6,476 nt of DNA from an uncultured Burkholderiales bacterium (GCA_937925755.1 CALAMX010000027.1:1-6476); one strand, 5' to 3'; shown: positions 1 through 5,667, counted from the first letter of the stretch. Translations and numbers: made by a program. Notes: a model not told the origin generated them from the sequence alone.

Positions 1-95
1 GGCTTCGCCGAAACTTCGCCTTCGGCTCGTTTTCTCGCATCCTGCGCTTGGGGCGCACGGTGCTCATCCCGCTCGCCGGGTTATGCAGAGCTTAC
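1..95 (-). mobile_element. Partial IS5-type MITE-like element, one end only
   Basis: This stretch is the reverse complement of 5008-5103, with about four differences (three substitutions and one single-base gap), so it is the end of a second copy of the 339-bp element described at 5008-5346. Its terminus at 80-95 reads GTTATGCAGAGCTTAC, one base different from the 16-bp terminal repeat of the other copy. It is followed by CTAG at 96-99, which fits the same 4-bp target. The other end lies before position 1, so size and second target copy cannot be checked. No coding capacity is apparent. Confidence 0.85.
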
Positions 96-99
96 CTAG

Positions 100-235
100 G
101 TTGGCTCGAACCTGCGTCCTGACAGCGAGGGGTTTTGGACGTGGGAGTGTCGGGGCGGGGACGGGGCCGCACCCACTGGGTGATGTCCCTCACTCGACTT
201 CAAAGCGATCGAGACAGGGGGGGCGGGCATCCTGC
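100..235. other. Intergenic stretch downstream of the methyltransferase gene
   Basis: No convincing gene is seen between the repeat end and the stop of the minus-strand methyltransferase gene. There is a short perfect hairpin, CACCC-ACT-GGGTG, at 170-182. It has no T-run on either side, so it is not a canonical intrinsic terminator. The octamer CACTGGGT occurs at 174-181 and again at 237-244 across the gene's end. Transcription of the cbbR-methyltransferase pair may therefore end by another mechanism or within the repeat element. Confidence 0.5.
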
Positions 236-1486
236 TCACTGGGTCTTTTCCAGAATCGCCGCGAAGAAGCCGTCGGTGCCGTGGCGGGCGGGGTTTAGCG
301 CGAGGGTTTCGCCCATCTCGAGGGGGATCTTTTGCGCTGCGAGCGCTTCGCCGGCCGGCATTGGCCGGAAGTCCGGGCGGGTGTTGCGGAAGGCTGTGAC
401 GATGGCCTCGTTTTCCTCCGCCAGCAGGCTGCAGGTGGCATAGACCAGCCGCCCACCCGGCTTGACGAGGTCGGCGGCGGCGGCAAGGATGGCGGTTTGC
501 TTGGCCGTGAGCTCGGCGATCGACTGCGGCGTCTGCCGCCATTTGAGGTCCGGGTTGCGGCGCAGCGTGCCCAGCCCCGAGCAGGGGGCGTCCACCAGCA
601 CGCGGTCGAACTTGCCGGCCAGGCGCTTGACGCGCGCGTCGTTCTCGCCGGTGATGTGTATGGGGTGGACGTTGGACAGGCCGGAGCGTCTGAGGCGCGG
701 TTTGAGCTGGGCCAGGCGTTTGGCGGAGACGTCGAAAGCATACAGCCGCCCGGTGTTCTTCATCATCGCGCCGAGGGCCAGCGTCTTGCCGCCGGCCCCG
801 GCGCAGAAGTCGCACACCATCTCGCCGCGCCGTGCACCGGTGATAAGGGCGAGCAGCTGGCTGCCCTCGTCCTGGACCTCGAACGTGCCATCCAGGAAGA
901 GCGGGTGGCGGTTGATGGCCGGTTTGCCCTGCACGCGCAGGCCCCATGGCGACCAGGACGTGGGTTCGACACGGATGCCGTCGGCGGCCAGCCGCGCTTG
1001 CACCGCGGCACGCTCGGCGCGCAGGGTGTTCACCCGCAGGTCGAGCAGGGCGGGCCGGTTGAGCGCCGCGGCGAGGGCGGCCAGGTCGTCGCCATAGAGC
1101 GCGGCAAGGCGCGTGTAGAGCCAATCCGGCAGGTCCAGCCGCACGGCCACCGGCAGCGCGGTGAGGTCGGTGGCCTTCACGCCCCGCAGCCAGGCCAGTT
1201 CCTCGGCGTCGCCCAGCGGCGCGAATTCGCGCAGGTTGTGTCCGCCGTGGCGGGCCAGCCAGGCGAACAGCAGCCGTCGCGGCTCGCGTCCGCCGGCCAG
1301 GTGTTCGAGGCTGCGCAGGTGGCGCAGCACACCGAAGACGGCCTCGGCGATGAAGGTGCGGTCACGGCCCCCCAGCTTGGGCCTGGCGCGGAAGAATTGG
1401 GACAGGCCGACATCGGCCGGCCGGCTCAGGGTCAGCGCCTCGCGCAGGACCTGGACCGTGGCATCAACGAGAGGCGGCGACATCAT
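236..1486 (-). CDS. RsmB/NOP-family RNA (cytosine-5) methyltransferase
   Basis: Predicted SAM-dependent RNA m5C methyltransferase of 416 residues, close to the length of E. coli RsmB, which modifies 16S rRNA C967. The N-terminal ~110 residues resemble the NusB-like RNA-binding part of RsmB. The catalytic domain follows: SAM-binding motif DFCAGAGGKT at 226-235, acidic residue D252 after the second strand, DAPCSG at 299-304 with motif IV Cys302, and ATCS at 350-353 with the presumed nucleophile Cys352. Both cysteines expected of this family are present, so the enzyme looks active. ATG at 1486 (or the adjacent ATG at 1483) is preceded by GAGGAG. The start lies inside the 3' end of the upstream cbbR (23-bp overlap), which suggests cotranscription and translational coupling. 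Whether the target is C967 or another rRNA position cannot be told, because several RsmB-like paralogues exist, so no symbol is given. Its link to carbon fixation is probably only positional. Confidence 0.93.
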   Translation of the reverse strand: MMSPPLVDATVQVLREALTLSRPADVGLSQFFRARPKLGGRDRTFIAEAVFGVLRHLRSLEHLAGGREPRRLLFAWLARHGGHNLREFAPLGDAEELAWLRGVKATDLTALPVAVRLDLPDWLYTRLAALYGDDLAALAAALNRPALLDLRVNTLRAERAAVQARLAADGIRVEPTSWSPWGLRVQGKPAINRHPLFLDGTFEVQDEGSQLLALITGARRGEMVCDFCAGAGGKTLALGAMMKNTGRLYAFDVSAKRLAQLKPRLRRSGLSNVHPIHITGENDARVKRLAGKFDRVLVDAPCSGLGTLRRNPDLKWRQTPQSIAELTAKQTAILAAAADLVKPGGRLVYATCSLLAEENEAIVTAFRNTRPDFRPMPAGEALAAQKIPLEMGETLALNPARHGTDGFFAAILEKTQ

Positions 1487-2378
1487 GCGGGCGCTCCTCG
1501 AGGAGAAAGTTGACGAAGGTGCGGGCGGCCACGCTGAGCAGCCGGTCGGCCGGGTAGGTTACATACCAGCGCCGCAGGATGGGAAAACCCTCCGCCGGCA
1601 GTGGGGCGATCTGCCCGCTGCCGTGCAGATCCAGGGTGCAGGCGGGGACCATGGCCAGGCCGAGGCCTTCCGCCACCGCTTTTTGTATCGCCTCATTACT
1701 GCCGAGTTCCATGCGTGGCTCGACGACCAGATCGCGGCTGGCGAACAAGCGTTCTAGGGTCTGACGGGTCCCGGAGCCGGGCTCGCGCATCAGCCAGGGT
1801 TCCTGCGCCAGCCGTTCCAGGGAGACCGCCTTTTCGGCGTTGAGCGGGTGGCTGGCAGGGGCGATTACCACCAGCGGATTGTCCAGGAAGGGGATGGCGG
1901 TGACCGGCAAATCCTCGGGGGGTTGCCCCAGGATGTAGAGGTCCGCGCGGTCGGCGGCGAGCTGGGCGAGCACCTGTTCGCGGTTGGCCACCGCCAGGCT
2001 CAGGCGCACATTGGGATGGCGGCGGTTGAAGCGGCCCATGTACTTCGGCAGGAAGTAGGCCGCCGGGGTGATGGCGCTCAGGCGCACGCGCCCCCCGCGC
2101 AAGCCTCTGCGCGTGACCTGGGAGAGCTCATAGCGCTTGACGGCGGTGAGGATGTCGCGCGCCGTGTGCAACAGCTCCTGGCCCTGCTCGGTCAGGCGCA
2201 GGCGCCGACCGGCGTGTTCCAGCACGGGGTGGCCCAGCGCGTCGCTCAGCTTCGCAAGCTGCATGGACACGCCGGGCTGGCTCAGGTGCAGCTCTTCCGC
2301 GGCGCGTGTGAGCGAGAGGTGGCGTGCCACGGCCTCGAAGACCTGGAGCTGGCGGAGGGTGAAGCGGGGAAGGGGCAT
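1464..2378 (-). CDS. cbbR: LysR-type regulator, CbbR group, divergent from cbbM
   Basis: A 304-residue LysR-type transcriptional regulator, normal length for the family. The winged helix-turn-helix is at about residues 22-41 (SLTRAAEELHLSQPGVSMQL). A linker helix follows, then the periplasmic-binding-protein-like effector domain from about 97 to 295. That domain contains ITPAAYFLP (103-111), ILGQPPEDL (149-157), REPGSGTR (198-205) and ELGSNEAIQKAVAEGLGL (224-241), which are hallmarks of CbbR regulators of Calvin-cycle genes. CbbR proteins sense phosphorylated metabolites or NADPH and activate a divergent cbb operon while repressing themselves. Here the divergent gene is cbbM, 132 bp away, so it is most likely the cbbM regulator (inference). 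The ATG at 2378 has no good Shine-Dalgarno. A perfect TATAAT at 2403-2408 on this strand would give a leader of only about 18 nt. The 3' end overlaps the methyltransferase start. It is a paralogue of the regulator at 3989-4882. Confidence 0.93.
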   Translation of the reverse strand: MPLPRFTLRQLQVFEAVARHLSLTRAAEELHLSQPGVSMQLAKLSDALGHPVLEHAGRRLRLTEQGQELLHTARDILTAVKRYELSQVTRRGLRGGRVRLSAITPAAYFLPKYMGRFNRRHPNVRLSLAVANREQVLAQLAADRADLYILGQPPEDLPVTAIPFLDNPLVVIAPASHPLNAEKAVSLERLAQEPWLMREPGSGTRQTLERLFASRDLVVEPRMELGSNEAIQKAVAEGLGLAMVPACTLDLHGSGQIAPLPAEGFPILRRWYVTYPADRLLSVAARTFVNFLLEERPHDVAASR

Positions 2379-2384
2379 AGAGCT

Positions 2385-2434
2385 ATAAGCAATCGCTTAT
2401 GCATTATATTGGAAATCATGAGTTTTGGCTTATG
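2385..2434. promoter_or_regulatory. Candidate CbbR operator between cbbR and cbbM
   Basis: An inverted repeat, ATAAGC-AATC-GCTTAT, sits at 2385-2400. A further direct GCTTATG copy at 2428-2434 lies 33 bp (about three helical turns) from the one at 2395-2401. A palindrome plus a downstream half-site is the usual layout of a LysR recognition site and activation site. The palindrome contains TAA-N8-TTA, compatible with the loose TNA-N7/8-TNA pattern described for CbbR. It covers the presumed transcription start of the minus-strand cbbR, which would allow autorepression. Binding is inferred, not shown. Confidence 0.55.
2403..2408 (-). promoter_or_regulatory. -10 box of the cbbM-linked cbbR
   Basis: The minus strand reads TATAAT exactly. 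The hexamer 17 bp upstream (AAGCCA) is a poor -35, so the promoter may be weak or regulator-dependent. The start of transcription would fall near 2396, inside the ATAAGC/GCTTAT palindrome. Confidence 0.45.
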
Positions 2435-2436
2435 AA
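2409..2436 (+). promoter_or_regulatory. Possible sigma-70-like promoter of cbbM
   Basis: TTGGAA (2409-2414) and TATGAA (2431-2436) are 16 bp apart on the plus strand, giving a leader of about 65-70 nt before the cbbM ATG. Both hexamers deviate from consensus, as is usual for promoters that need a LysR activator. The -10 overlaps the downstream GCTTATG half-site. This is a pattern match only. Confidence 0.35.
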
Positions 2437-2497
2437 ACAGTCTGTTAAGTTTCGTCCGTGCCAGCGCTTGGCCGTTTATTATCGATTTCACGATCTC

Positions 2498-2504
2498 GAA
2501 GGAG
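2498..2504 (+). promoter_or_regulatory. Ribosome binding site of cbbM
   Basis: GAAGGAG lies 6 nt before the ATG at 2511. It decides the start: the in-frame TTG at 2508 is only 3 nt from it, too close for initiation. Starting at 2511 gives the N-terminus MDQSSRYADL, which is the known beginning of form II RuBisCO. Confidence 0.85.
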
Positions 2505-2510
2505 TCATTG

Positions 2511-3890
2511 ATGGATCAGTCCTCTCGTTACGCCGACCTCAGTCTGAAGGAAGAAGACCTCATCGCCGGGGGCAAGCACATCCTGTGCGCCTATAAGATG
2601 AAGCCCAAGGCCGGCTACGGCTATCTGGCCACGGCCGCCCACTTTGCCGCCGAGTCCTCCACCGGCACCAATGTGGAGGTGTGTACCACCGACGATTTCA
2701 CCCGGGGGGTGGATGCCCTCGTCTATTACATCGACGAGAAGAACGAGGACATGCGTATTGCCTTCCCGTTGGAGCTGTTCGACCGCAACGTCACCGACGG
2801 GCGCATGATGATGGTGTCGTTCCTGACGCTCACCATCGGCAACAACCAGGGCATGGGTGACGTCGAGTACGCCAAGATGATCGACTTCTACGTGCCGCCG
2901 CGGGCGATCCAGCTCTTCGATGGCCCGTCCAAGGACATCTCCGACCTGTGGCGCATACTCGGCCGCCCGATCAAGGACGGCGGCTACATCGCCGGCACCA
3001 TCATCAAGCCCAAGCTGGGCCTCAGACCCGAGCCATTCGCCAAGGCGGCGTATGAATTCTGGCTGGGCGGCGACTTCATCAAGAACGACGAACCCCAGGG
3101 CAACCAGGTCTTCGCGCCGCTCAAGAAGACCCTGCCGCTGGTGTATGACGCCATGAAGCGCGCCATGGACGAGACCGGGCAGGCGAAGCTCTTCTCCATG
3201 AACATCACCGCCGACGACCACTACGAGATGCTGGCGCGTGCCGACTACGCCCTGGAGACCTTCGGTCCCGATGCCGACAAGCTCGCCTTCCTGGTGGACG
3301 GTTATGTGGGCGGTCCCGGCATGGTCACCACCGCCCGCCGCAACTATCCCAACCAGTACCTGCACTACCACCGCGCCGGCCACGGGGCGGTCACCAGCCC
3401 GCAGTCCAAGCGCGGCTACACCGCCTTCGTGCTGGCCAAGATGTCCCGACTGCAGGGGGCGTCGGGCATCCATGTGGGCACCATGGGCTATGGCAAGATG
3501 GAGGGCGAACACGACGACCGCATCATCGCCTACATGATCGAGCGCGACGAGTGTCAGGGCCCAGTCTACTACCAGAAGTGGTACGGCATGAAGCCCACCA
3601 CGCCCATCATCTCCGGCGGCATGAACGCCCTGCGGCTGCCCGGTTTCTTCGAGAACCTGGGTCACGGCAACCTGATCAACACCGCCGGCGGCGGCTCCTA
3701 TGGTCACGTCGACGGCCCGGCGGCGGGTGCCATTTCGCTGAGGCAGGCCTACGAGTGCTGGAAGGCCAAGGCCGATCCCATCGAGTGGGTCAAGGAGCAC
3801 CGCGAATTCGCCCGGGCGTTCGAATCCTTCCCCTGGGATGCCGACAAGCTCTACCCGGGCTGGCGGCAGAAGCTGGGTGTTTCCGCCTGA
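2511..3890 (+). CDS. cbbM: Form II ribulose-1,5-bisphosphate carboxylase/oxygenase
   Basis: Complete form II RuBisCO of 459 residues, the CO2-fixing enzyme of the Calvin cycle, which works as homodimers or multiples of them without small subunits. Active-site residues fall at the same numbers as in the Rhodospirillum rubrum enzyme: N111, K166 (IIKPKLG), the carbamylated K191 with D193 and E194 (FIKNDEPQ), H287 (YHRAGHG), loop-6 K329 (GYGKMEGE) and S368 (ISGG). All are intact, so it should be active. AESSTG at 47-52 also matches. The N-terminal domain spans about 1-135, followed by the TIM barrel. An intrinsic terminator starts 20 bp after the stop and a convergent cbbR follows. No cbbQ or cbbO activase genes, often placed downstream of cbbM, are present here, so it is probably transcribed alone. 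Control is most likely by the divergent cbbR. Form II enzymes favour high CO2/O2 conditions (family knowledge). Confidence 0.98.
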   Translation: MDQSSRYADLSLKEEDLIAGGKHILCAYKMKPKAGYGYLATAAHFAAESSTGTNVEVCTTDDFTRGVDALVYYIDEKNEDMRIAFPLELFDRNVTDGRMMMVSFLTLTIGNNQGMGDVEYAKMIDFYVPPRAIQLFDGPSKDISDLWRILGRPIKDGGYIAGTIIKPKLGLRPEPFAKAAYEFWLGGDFIKNDEPQGNQVFAPLKKTLPLVYDAMKRAMDETGQAKLFSMNITADDHYEMLARADYALETFGPDADKLAFLVDGYVGGPGMVTTARRNYPNQYLHYHRAGHGAVTSPQSKRGYTAFVLAKMSRLQGASGIHVGTMGYGKMEGEHDDRIIAYMIERDECQGPVYYQKWYGMKPTTPIISGGMNALRLPGFFENLGHGNLINTAGGGSYGHVDGPAAGAISLRQAYECWKAKADPIEWVKEHREFARAFESFPWDADKLYPGWRQKLGVSA

Positions 3891-3910
3891 GGCGCTCACC
3901 TTCGCAAAAC

Positions 3911-3935
3911 GCCCCTGCTTGCAGGGGCTTTTTTT
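3911..3935 (+). terminator. Intrinsic terminator of cbbM
   Basis: GCCCCTG (3911-3917), loop CTTG, CAGGGGC (3922-3928), then seven T (3929-3935): a perfect 7-bp GC-rich stem with a U-tract, 20 bp after the cbbM stop. The bases before the stem (AAAAC) give four T on the other strand, so it might weakly stop transcription from the convergent cbbR as well. Confidence 0.92.
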
Positions 3936-3988
3936 GGAGGCAAGAAAGCGGGCAGGGCCGCCGACCCAGGTGGCCCCGACCCGACCGG

Positions 3989-4882
3989 CTACTGGGCGTG
4001 CTGCCTCTCCAGAAGGAAATCGAGAAAGGTGCGGGTGACCGGGGTGAGCTGTCGGCCGGCCGGATAGACGGCGTACCACTGGCGCAGGATGGGAAAGCCC
4101 TCTACGTCTAGGATGGCGAATTGGCCGGGCGGGTGCAACGCCAGCGAGTGGCGCGATAGGACCGAGATGCCCAGTCCGGCCAGGATGGCCTGTTTGATTG
4201 CCTCGTTGGCACCAAGCTCCATGCGCACCAGGGGTCGCAGGCCCCGCTCAGCGAAGCACCGTTCCACCGCCTTGCGCGTGCCTGAGCCGGCCTCGCGCAT
4301 GAGCCAGGGTTCGCCAGCCAGACGCTCGAGCGGGATGGCGTGCTGGCCGGCGAGCGGGTGATCCGGTGGAGCGACAACCACCAGCGGGTTTTCCATGAAG
4401 GGTTGCGCAATGACGTCTAGTCCTTCCGGCGGTTGCCCGAGAAAATAGAGGTCTTGCAGATTGTCGGCGATGGCGGCGAGCACACGCTCGCGGTTGGTCA
4501 CCGACAGCGCCACCTCGATGCCGGGATAGCGTTTGGCAAAAGCGCCGAGCAGGCGCGGTGCAAAATAGGAGGCGGTGGTGATGACCATGAGCTTGAGCCG
4601 TCCCTTTTTCAGGCCCTGCTGTTCGGCCACTGACATCTCGAAGCGGTCGAGGATGGCGAAGACCTCACGTGATGCCTGCGCGAGTTCCCGGCCCGCCTCG
4701 GTCAGGTAGATCTTCTTGCCCACCTGCTCACACAGCGGGATGTTCACCGCATCGGTGAGCTTTTTCATTTGCATGGACACGGTCGGCTGGGTCAGGTGCA
4801 GCTCCTCTGCCGCACGGGTGAAGCTGCCCAGGCGGGCGATGGCCTCGAAGATCTCAAGCTGTCGGAAGGTGGTGTGGCGCAT
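3989..4882 (-). CDS. cbbR: LysR-type regulator, CbbR group, divergent from cbbL
   Basis: A 297-residue LysR-type regulator and clear paralogue of the one at 1464-2378; by eye roughly half the residues agree. The helix-turn-helix is at about 20-39 (SFTRAAEELHLTQPTVSMQM). The effector domain from about 95 contains ITTASYFAP (101-109), FLGQPPEGL (147-155), REAGSGTR (196-203) and ELGANEAIKQAILAGLGI (222-239), all typical of CbbR. The frame stays open upstream to 5548, but that extension runs through repeat DNA and has no family resemblance. ATG at 4882 gives MRHTTFRQLEIFEA, the standard LysR N-terminus. No strong Shine-Dalgarno precedes it. It faces away from cbbL and most likely activates it, as is usual for cbbR genes beside cbbLS (inference). 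The two insertions between them now separate its start from the cbbL promoter by about 730 bp. The presumed recognition helix differs from the other CbbR (LTQPTVSMQM against LSQPGVSMQL), which may mean different operators. Confidence 0.93.
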   Translation of the reverse strand: MRHTTFRQLEIFEAIARLGSFTRAAEELHLTQPTVSMQMKKLTDAVNIPLCEQVGKKIYLTEAGRELAQASREVFAILDRFEMSVAEQQGLKKGRLKLMVITTASYFAPRLLGAFAKRYPGIEVALSVTNRERVLAAIADNLQDLYFLGQPPEGLDVIAQPFMENPLVVVAPPDHPLAGQHAIPLERLAGEPWLMREAGSGTRKAVERCFAERGLRPLVRMELGANEAIKQAILAGLGISVLSRHSLALHPPGQFAILDVEGFPILRQWYAVYPAGRQLTPVTRTFLDFLLERQHAQ

Positions 4883-5003
4883 TCCGAGAACTGAGGACGG
4901 ATGACAGTGGACGGACAGGAGAGGACTGAAAGCTGAGGGCAGAATACTGTATTTTCGGCTCGAACGGGATATGCTGGGTGGCGGTTTTTTTGTGGCGGCG
5001 TGT
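4883..5003. other. Upstream flank of the cbbL-linked cbbR, no gene
   Basis: Positions 4887-4940 are a purine-rich stretch of loosely repeated GAGGACGG / GAGGACTGA / GCTGAGGGC words, resembling a degraded tandem repeat. An A/T-richer patch at 4941-4955 gives TATTCT on the minus strand, but without a matching -35. A run of seven T occurs at 4985-4991. No confident cbbR promoter or ribosome binding site could be picked here, so the regulator's own promoter is uncertain. Confidence 0.4.
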
Positions 5004-5007
5004 CTAG

Positions 5008-5346
5008 GGAAGCTCTGCATAACCCGGCGAGCGGGATTGAGCACCGCGCGCCCCAAGCGCAGGATGCGAGAAAACGAGCCGAAGGCGAAGTTTTGGCGAA
5101 GATTCACATGCGCGCAGGACATGTTAAGCCGCGAAGCGGCGGCCGGAGCCAAAACGAAGTTTCGGCGGAGGCTAACGTGAGCGCAGCGAACGTTAAGCGA
5201 GGCGTAGCCGAGCGGCCGGAGCCACAACGAAGTTTCGGCGGAGGCTAACCTACCGTCAGGCAGGTTGAGCGAGCGGAAGCGAGCGGCCGAAGCCAACACC
5301 GCGCAACGGAGTCGAGCGCCCGCGCAGCCAGTTATGCAGAGCTTCC
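5008..5346 (+). mobile_element. 339-bp MITE-like element with IS5-type ends
   Basis: The ends are perfect 16-bp inverted repeats, GGAAGCTCTGCATAAC at 5008-5023 and its complement at 5331-5346. Both are flanked by the same tetramer CTAG (5004-5007 and 5347-5350). A 4-bp YTAR duplication is the mark of the IS5 group of insertion sequences (established knowledge). The element is too short for a transposase and no transposase-like reading frame is seen, so it would have moved in trans. The inside is built of hairpin-forming repeats (separate entry). A second, inverted copy ends at position 95. It lies in the cbbR-cbbL spacer and its unbroken target duplication suggests a fairly recent insertion. 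No parent IS is identified. Confidence 0.85.
5076..5294 (+). repeat. Internal 70-73-bp repeats with paired hairpins
   Basis: The word GAGCC or its variant recurs at 5076, 5146, 5219 and about 5290, marking three units and the start of a fourth. Units two and three share a 37-bp block (5140-5176 and 5213-5249) with one mismatch. Each unit then holds hairpin A: ACATG/CATGT (5106-5124), TAACGT/ACGTTA (5173-5195) and AACCT/AGGTT (5247-5266). Hairpin B follows: GCCGC-GAA-GCGGC (5128-5140), GGC-GTA-GCC inside GC..GC (5197-5213), and GCGAGC-GGAA-GCGAGC (5269-5284). Stem sequences change but pairing is kept. The first unit is the most diverged. This is not CRISPR: the units are self-complementary and the intervening parts are themselves repeats. 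Confidence 0.75.
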
Positions 5347-5350
5347 CTAG

Positions 5351-5571
5351 GGGCCTGTCGGACTCAAATTCTGGTGCGCGTTGCCCCGACAAAACGCGTC
5401 TGCGGCAGTATCGGGCTCGGCAAGGGGCATCCCACTGTCGCACCCTCCACCTTGCATCCATCGCGTTGACAGGGCAACCCCGTGGGTGGGGCCACATTAC
5501 GGCGTGTCTCGCGCCTTGCACTGCATCCGGATGAGGCCCGTCGCGCACCGAGAGTTGAGTCCGACAGGTTC
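5351..5571. mobile_element. 221-bp second MITE-like element, unrelated ends
   Basis: GGGCCTGTCGGACTCAA (5351-5367) is matched by the complement of 5555-5571 at 15 of 17 positions, with an uninterrupted 14-bp core (5354-5367 and 5555-5568). The symmetry goes further inward: after exactly 5 unpaired bases on each side, GGTGCGCG (5373-5380) pairs with CGCGCACC (5542-5549). The outer flanks are CTAG (5347-5350, shared with the neighbouring element) and CTAA (5572-5575), both fitting YTAR but not identical. No reading frame resembles a transposase. It ends next to the presumed cbbL operator. Exact borders are uncertain by a few bases. Confidence 0.7.
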
Positions 5572-5575
5572 CTAA

Positions 5576-5606
5576 CTATAGATGGAGTTCTATCACATCT
5601 ATAGAA
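5576..5606. promoter_or_regulatory. Candidate CbbR operator of cbbL
   Basis: Two overlapping perfect palindromes lie just upstream of a -35-like hexamer. CTATAGATG (5576-5584) pairs with CATCTATAG (5596-5604) over an 11-bp spacer, and TTCTAT (5588-5593) pairs with ATAGAA (5601-5606) over 7 bp. The region is AT-rich within GC-rich surroundings. Alternative overlapping dyads ending at about -35 fit the recognition and activation sites of LysR activators. It starts one base after the YTAR flank of the second MITE-like element, so it escaped disruption narrowly. That CbbR binds here is inferred. Confidence 0.6.
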
Positions 5607-5610
5607 AATC

Positions 5611-5639
5611 TTGACTGTTATAAATGGTTGTCTTTGTTC
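5611..5639 (+). promoter_or_regulatory. Probable activator-dependent promoter of cbbL
   Basis: TTGACT at 5611-5616 is a near-consensus -35. At 16-18 bp spacing only poor -10 hexamers occur (TTTGTT, TTGTTC, TGTTCA at 5633-5640). A good -35 with a weak -10 directly behind a LysR-type palindrome fits a promoter that needs CbbR. Transcription would start around 5645, giving a leader of roughly 150 nt. Confidence 0.45.
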
Positions 5640-5667
5640 ATGATCTCGGGTACCGCGAGATCGTGAG
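5637..5667. repeat. Long inverted repeat at the cbbL transcription start region
   Basis: TCATGATCTCG (5638-5648) and CGAGATCGTGA (5656-5666) are complementary at 10 of 11 positions around a 7-base centre that contains GGTACC. As RNA the mismatch becomes a G-U pair and the stem grows to about 12 bp (5637-5667). No T-run follows, so it is not a terminator. It sits where transcription should begin, so it could be a protein-binding dyad or a 5'-leader hairpin. Confidence 0.6.

Noticed and set aside
100..124. tRNA 3' part or integration site, suggested by GGTTCGAGCC on the minus strand
   Set aside because: The flanking bases do not form a T-stem and no acceptor stem or anticodon arm can be built.
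332..1513. Long plus-strand open frame (393 codons) opposite the methyltransferase gene
   Set aside because: It is antisense to a gene with clear catalytic motifs. Long open antisense frames are common in GC-rich DNA, and its translation shows no domain.
2508..2510. TTG as start of cbbM
   Set aside because: It is 3 nt from the ribosome binding site. The ATG at 2511 has normal spacing and gives the conserved N-terminus and active-site numbering.
2505..4079. Long minus-strand open frame (524 codons) opposite cbbM
   Set aside because: The plus strand encodes a fully conserved RuBisCO. The antisense frame is low-complexity, rich in V, G, H and A, and crosses the cbbM terminator.
5076..5294. CRISPR array
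   Set aside because: Repeat units are 70-73 bp, internally self-complementary, and lack unique spacers between short constant repeats. No cas genes are present.
4883..5548. N-terminal extension of the cbbL-linked cbbR reading frame, about 220 codons upstream of the ATG at 4882
   Set aside because: It crosses two repeat elements with structured non-coding sequence, has no family resemblance, and a standard LysR N-terminus begins at 4882.
5265..5575. Small plus-strand genes in the repeat region (89 and 64 codons)
   Set aside because: They cross element borders, lack ribosome binding sites, and consist of repeat-derived residues.
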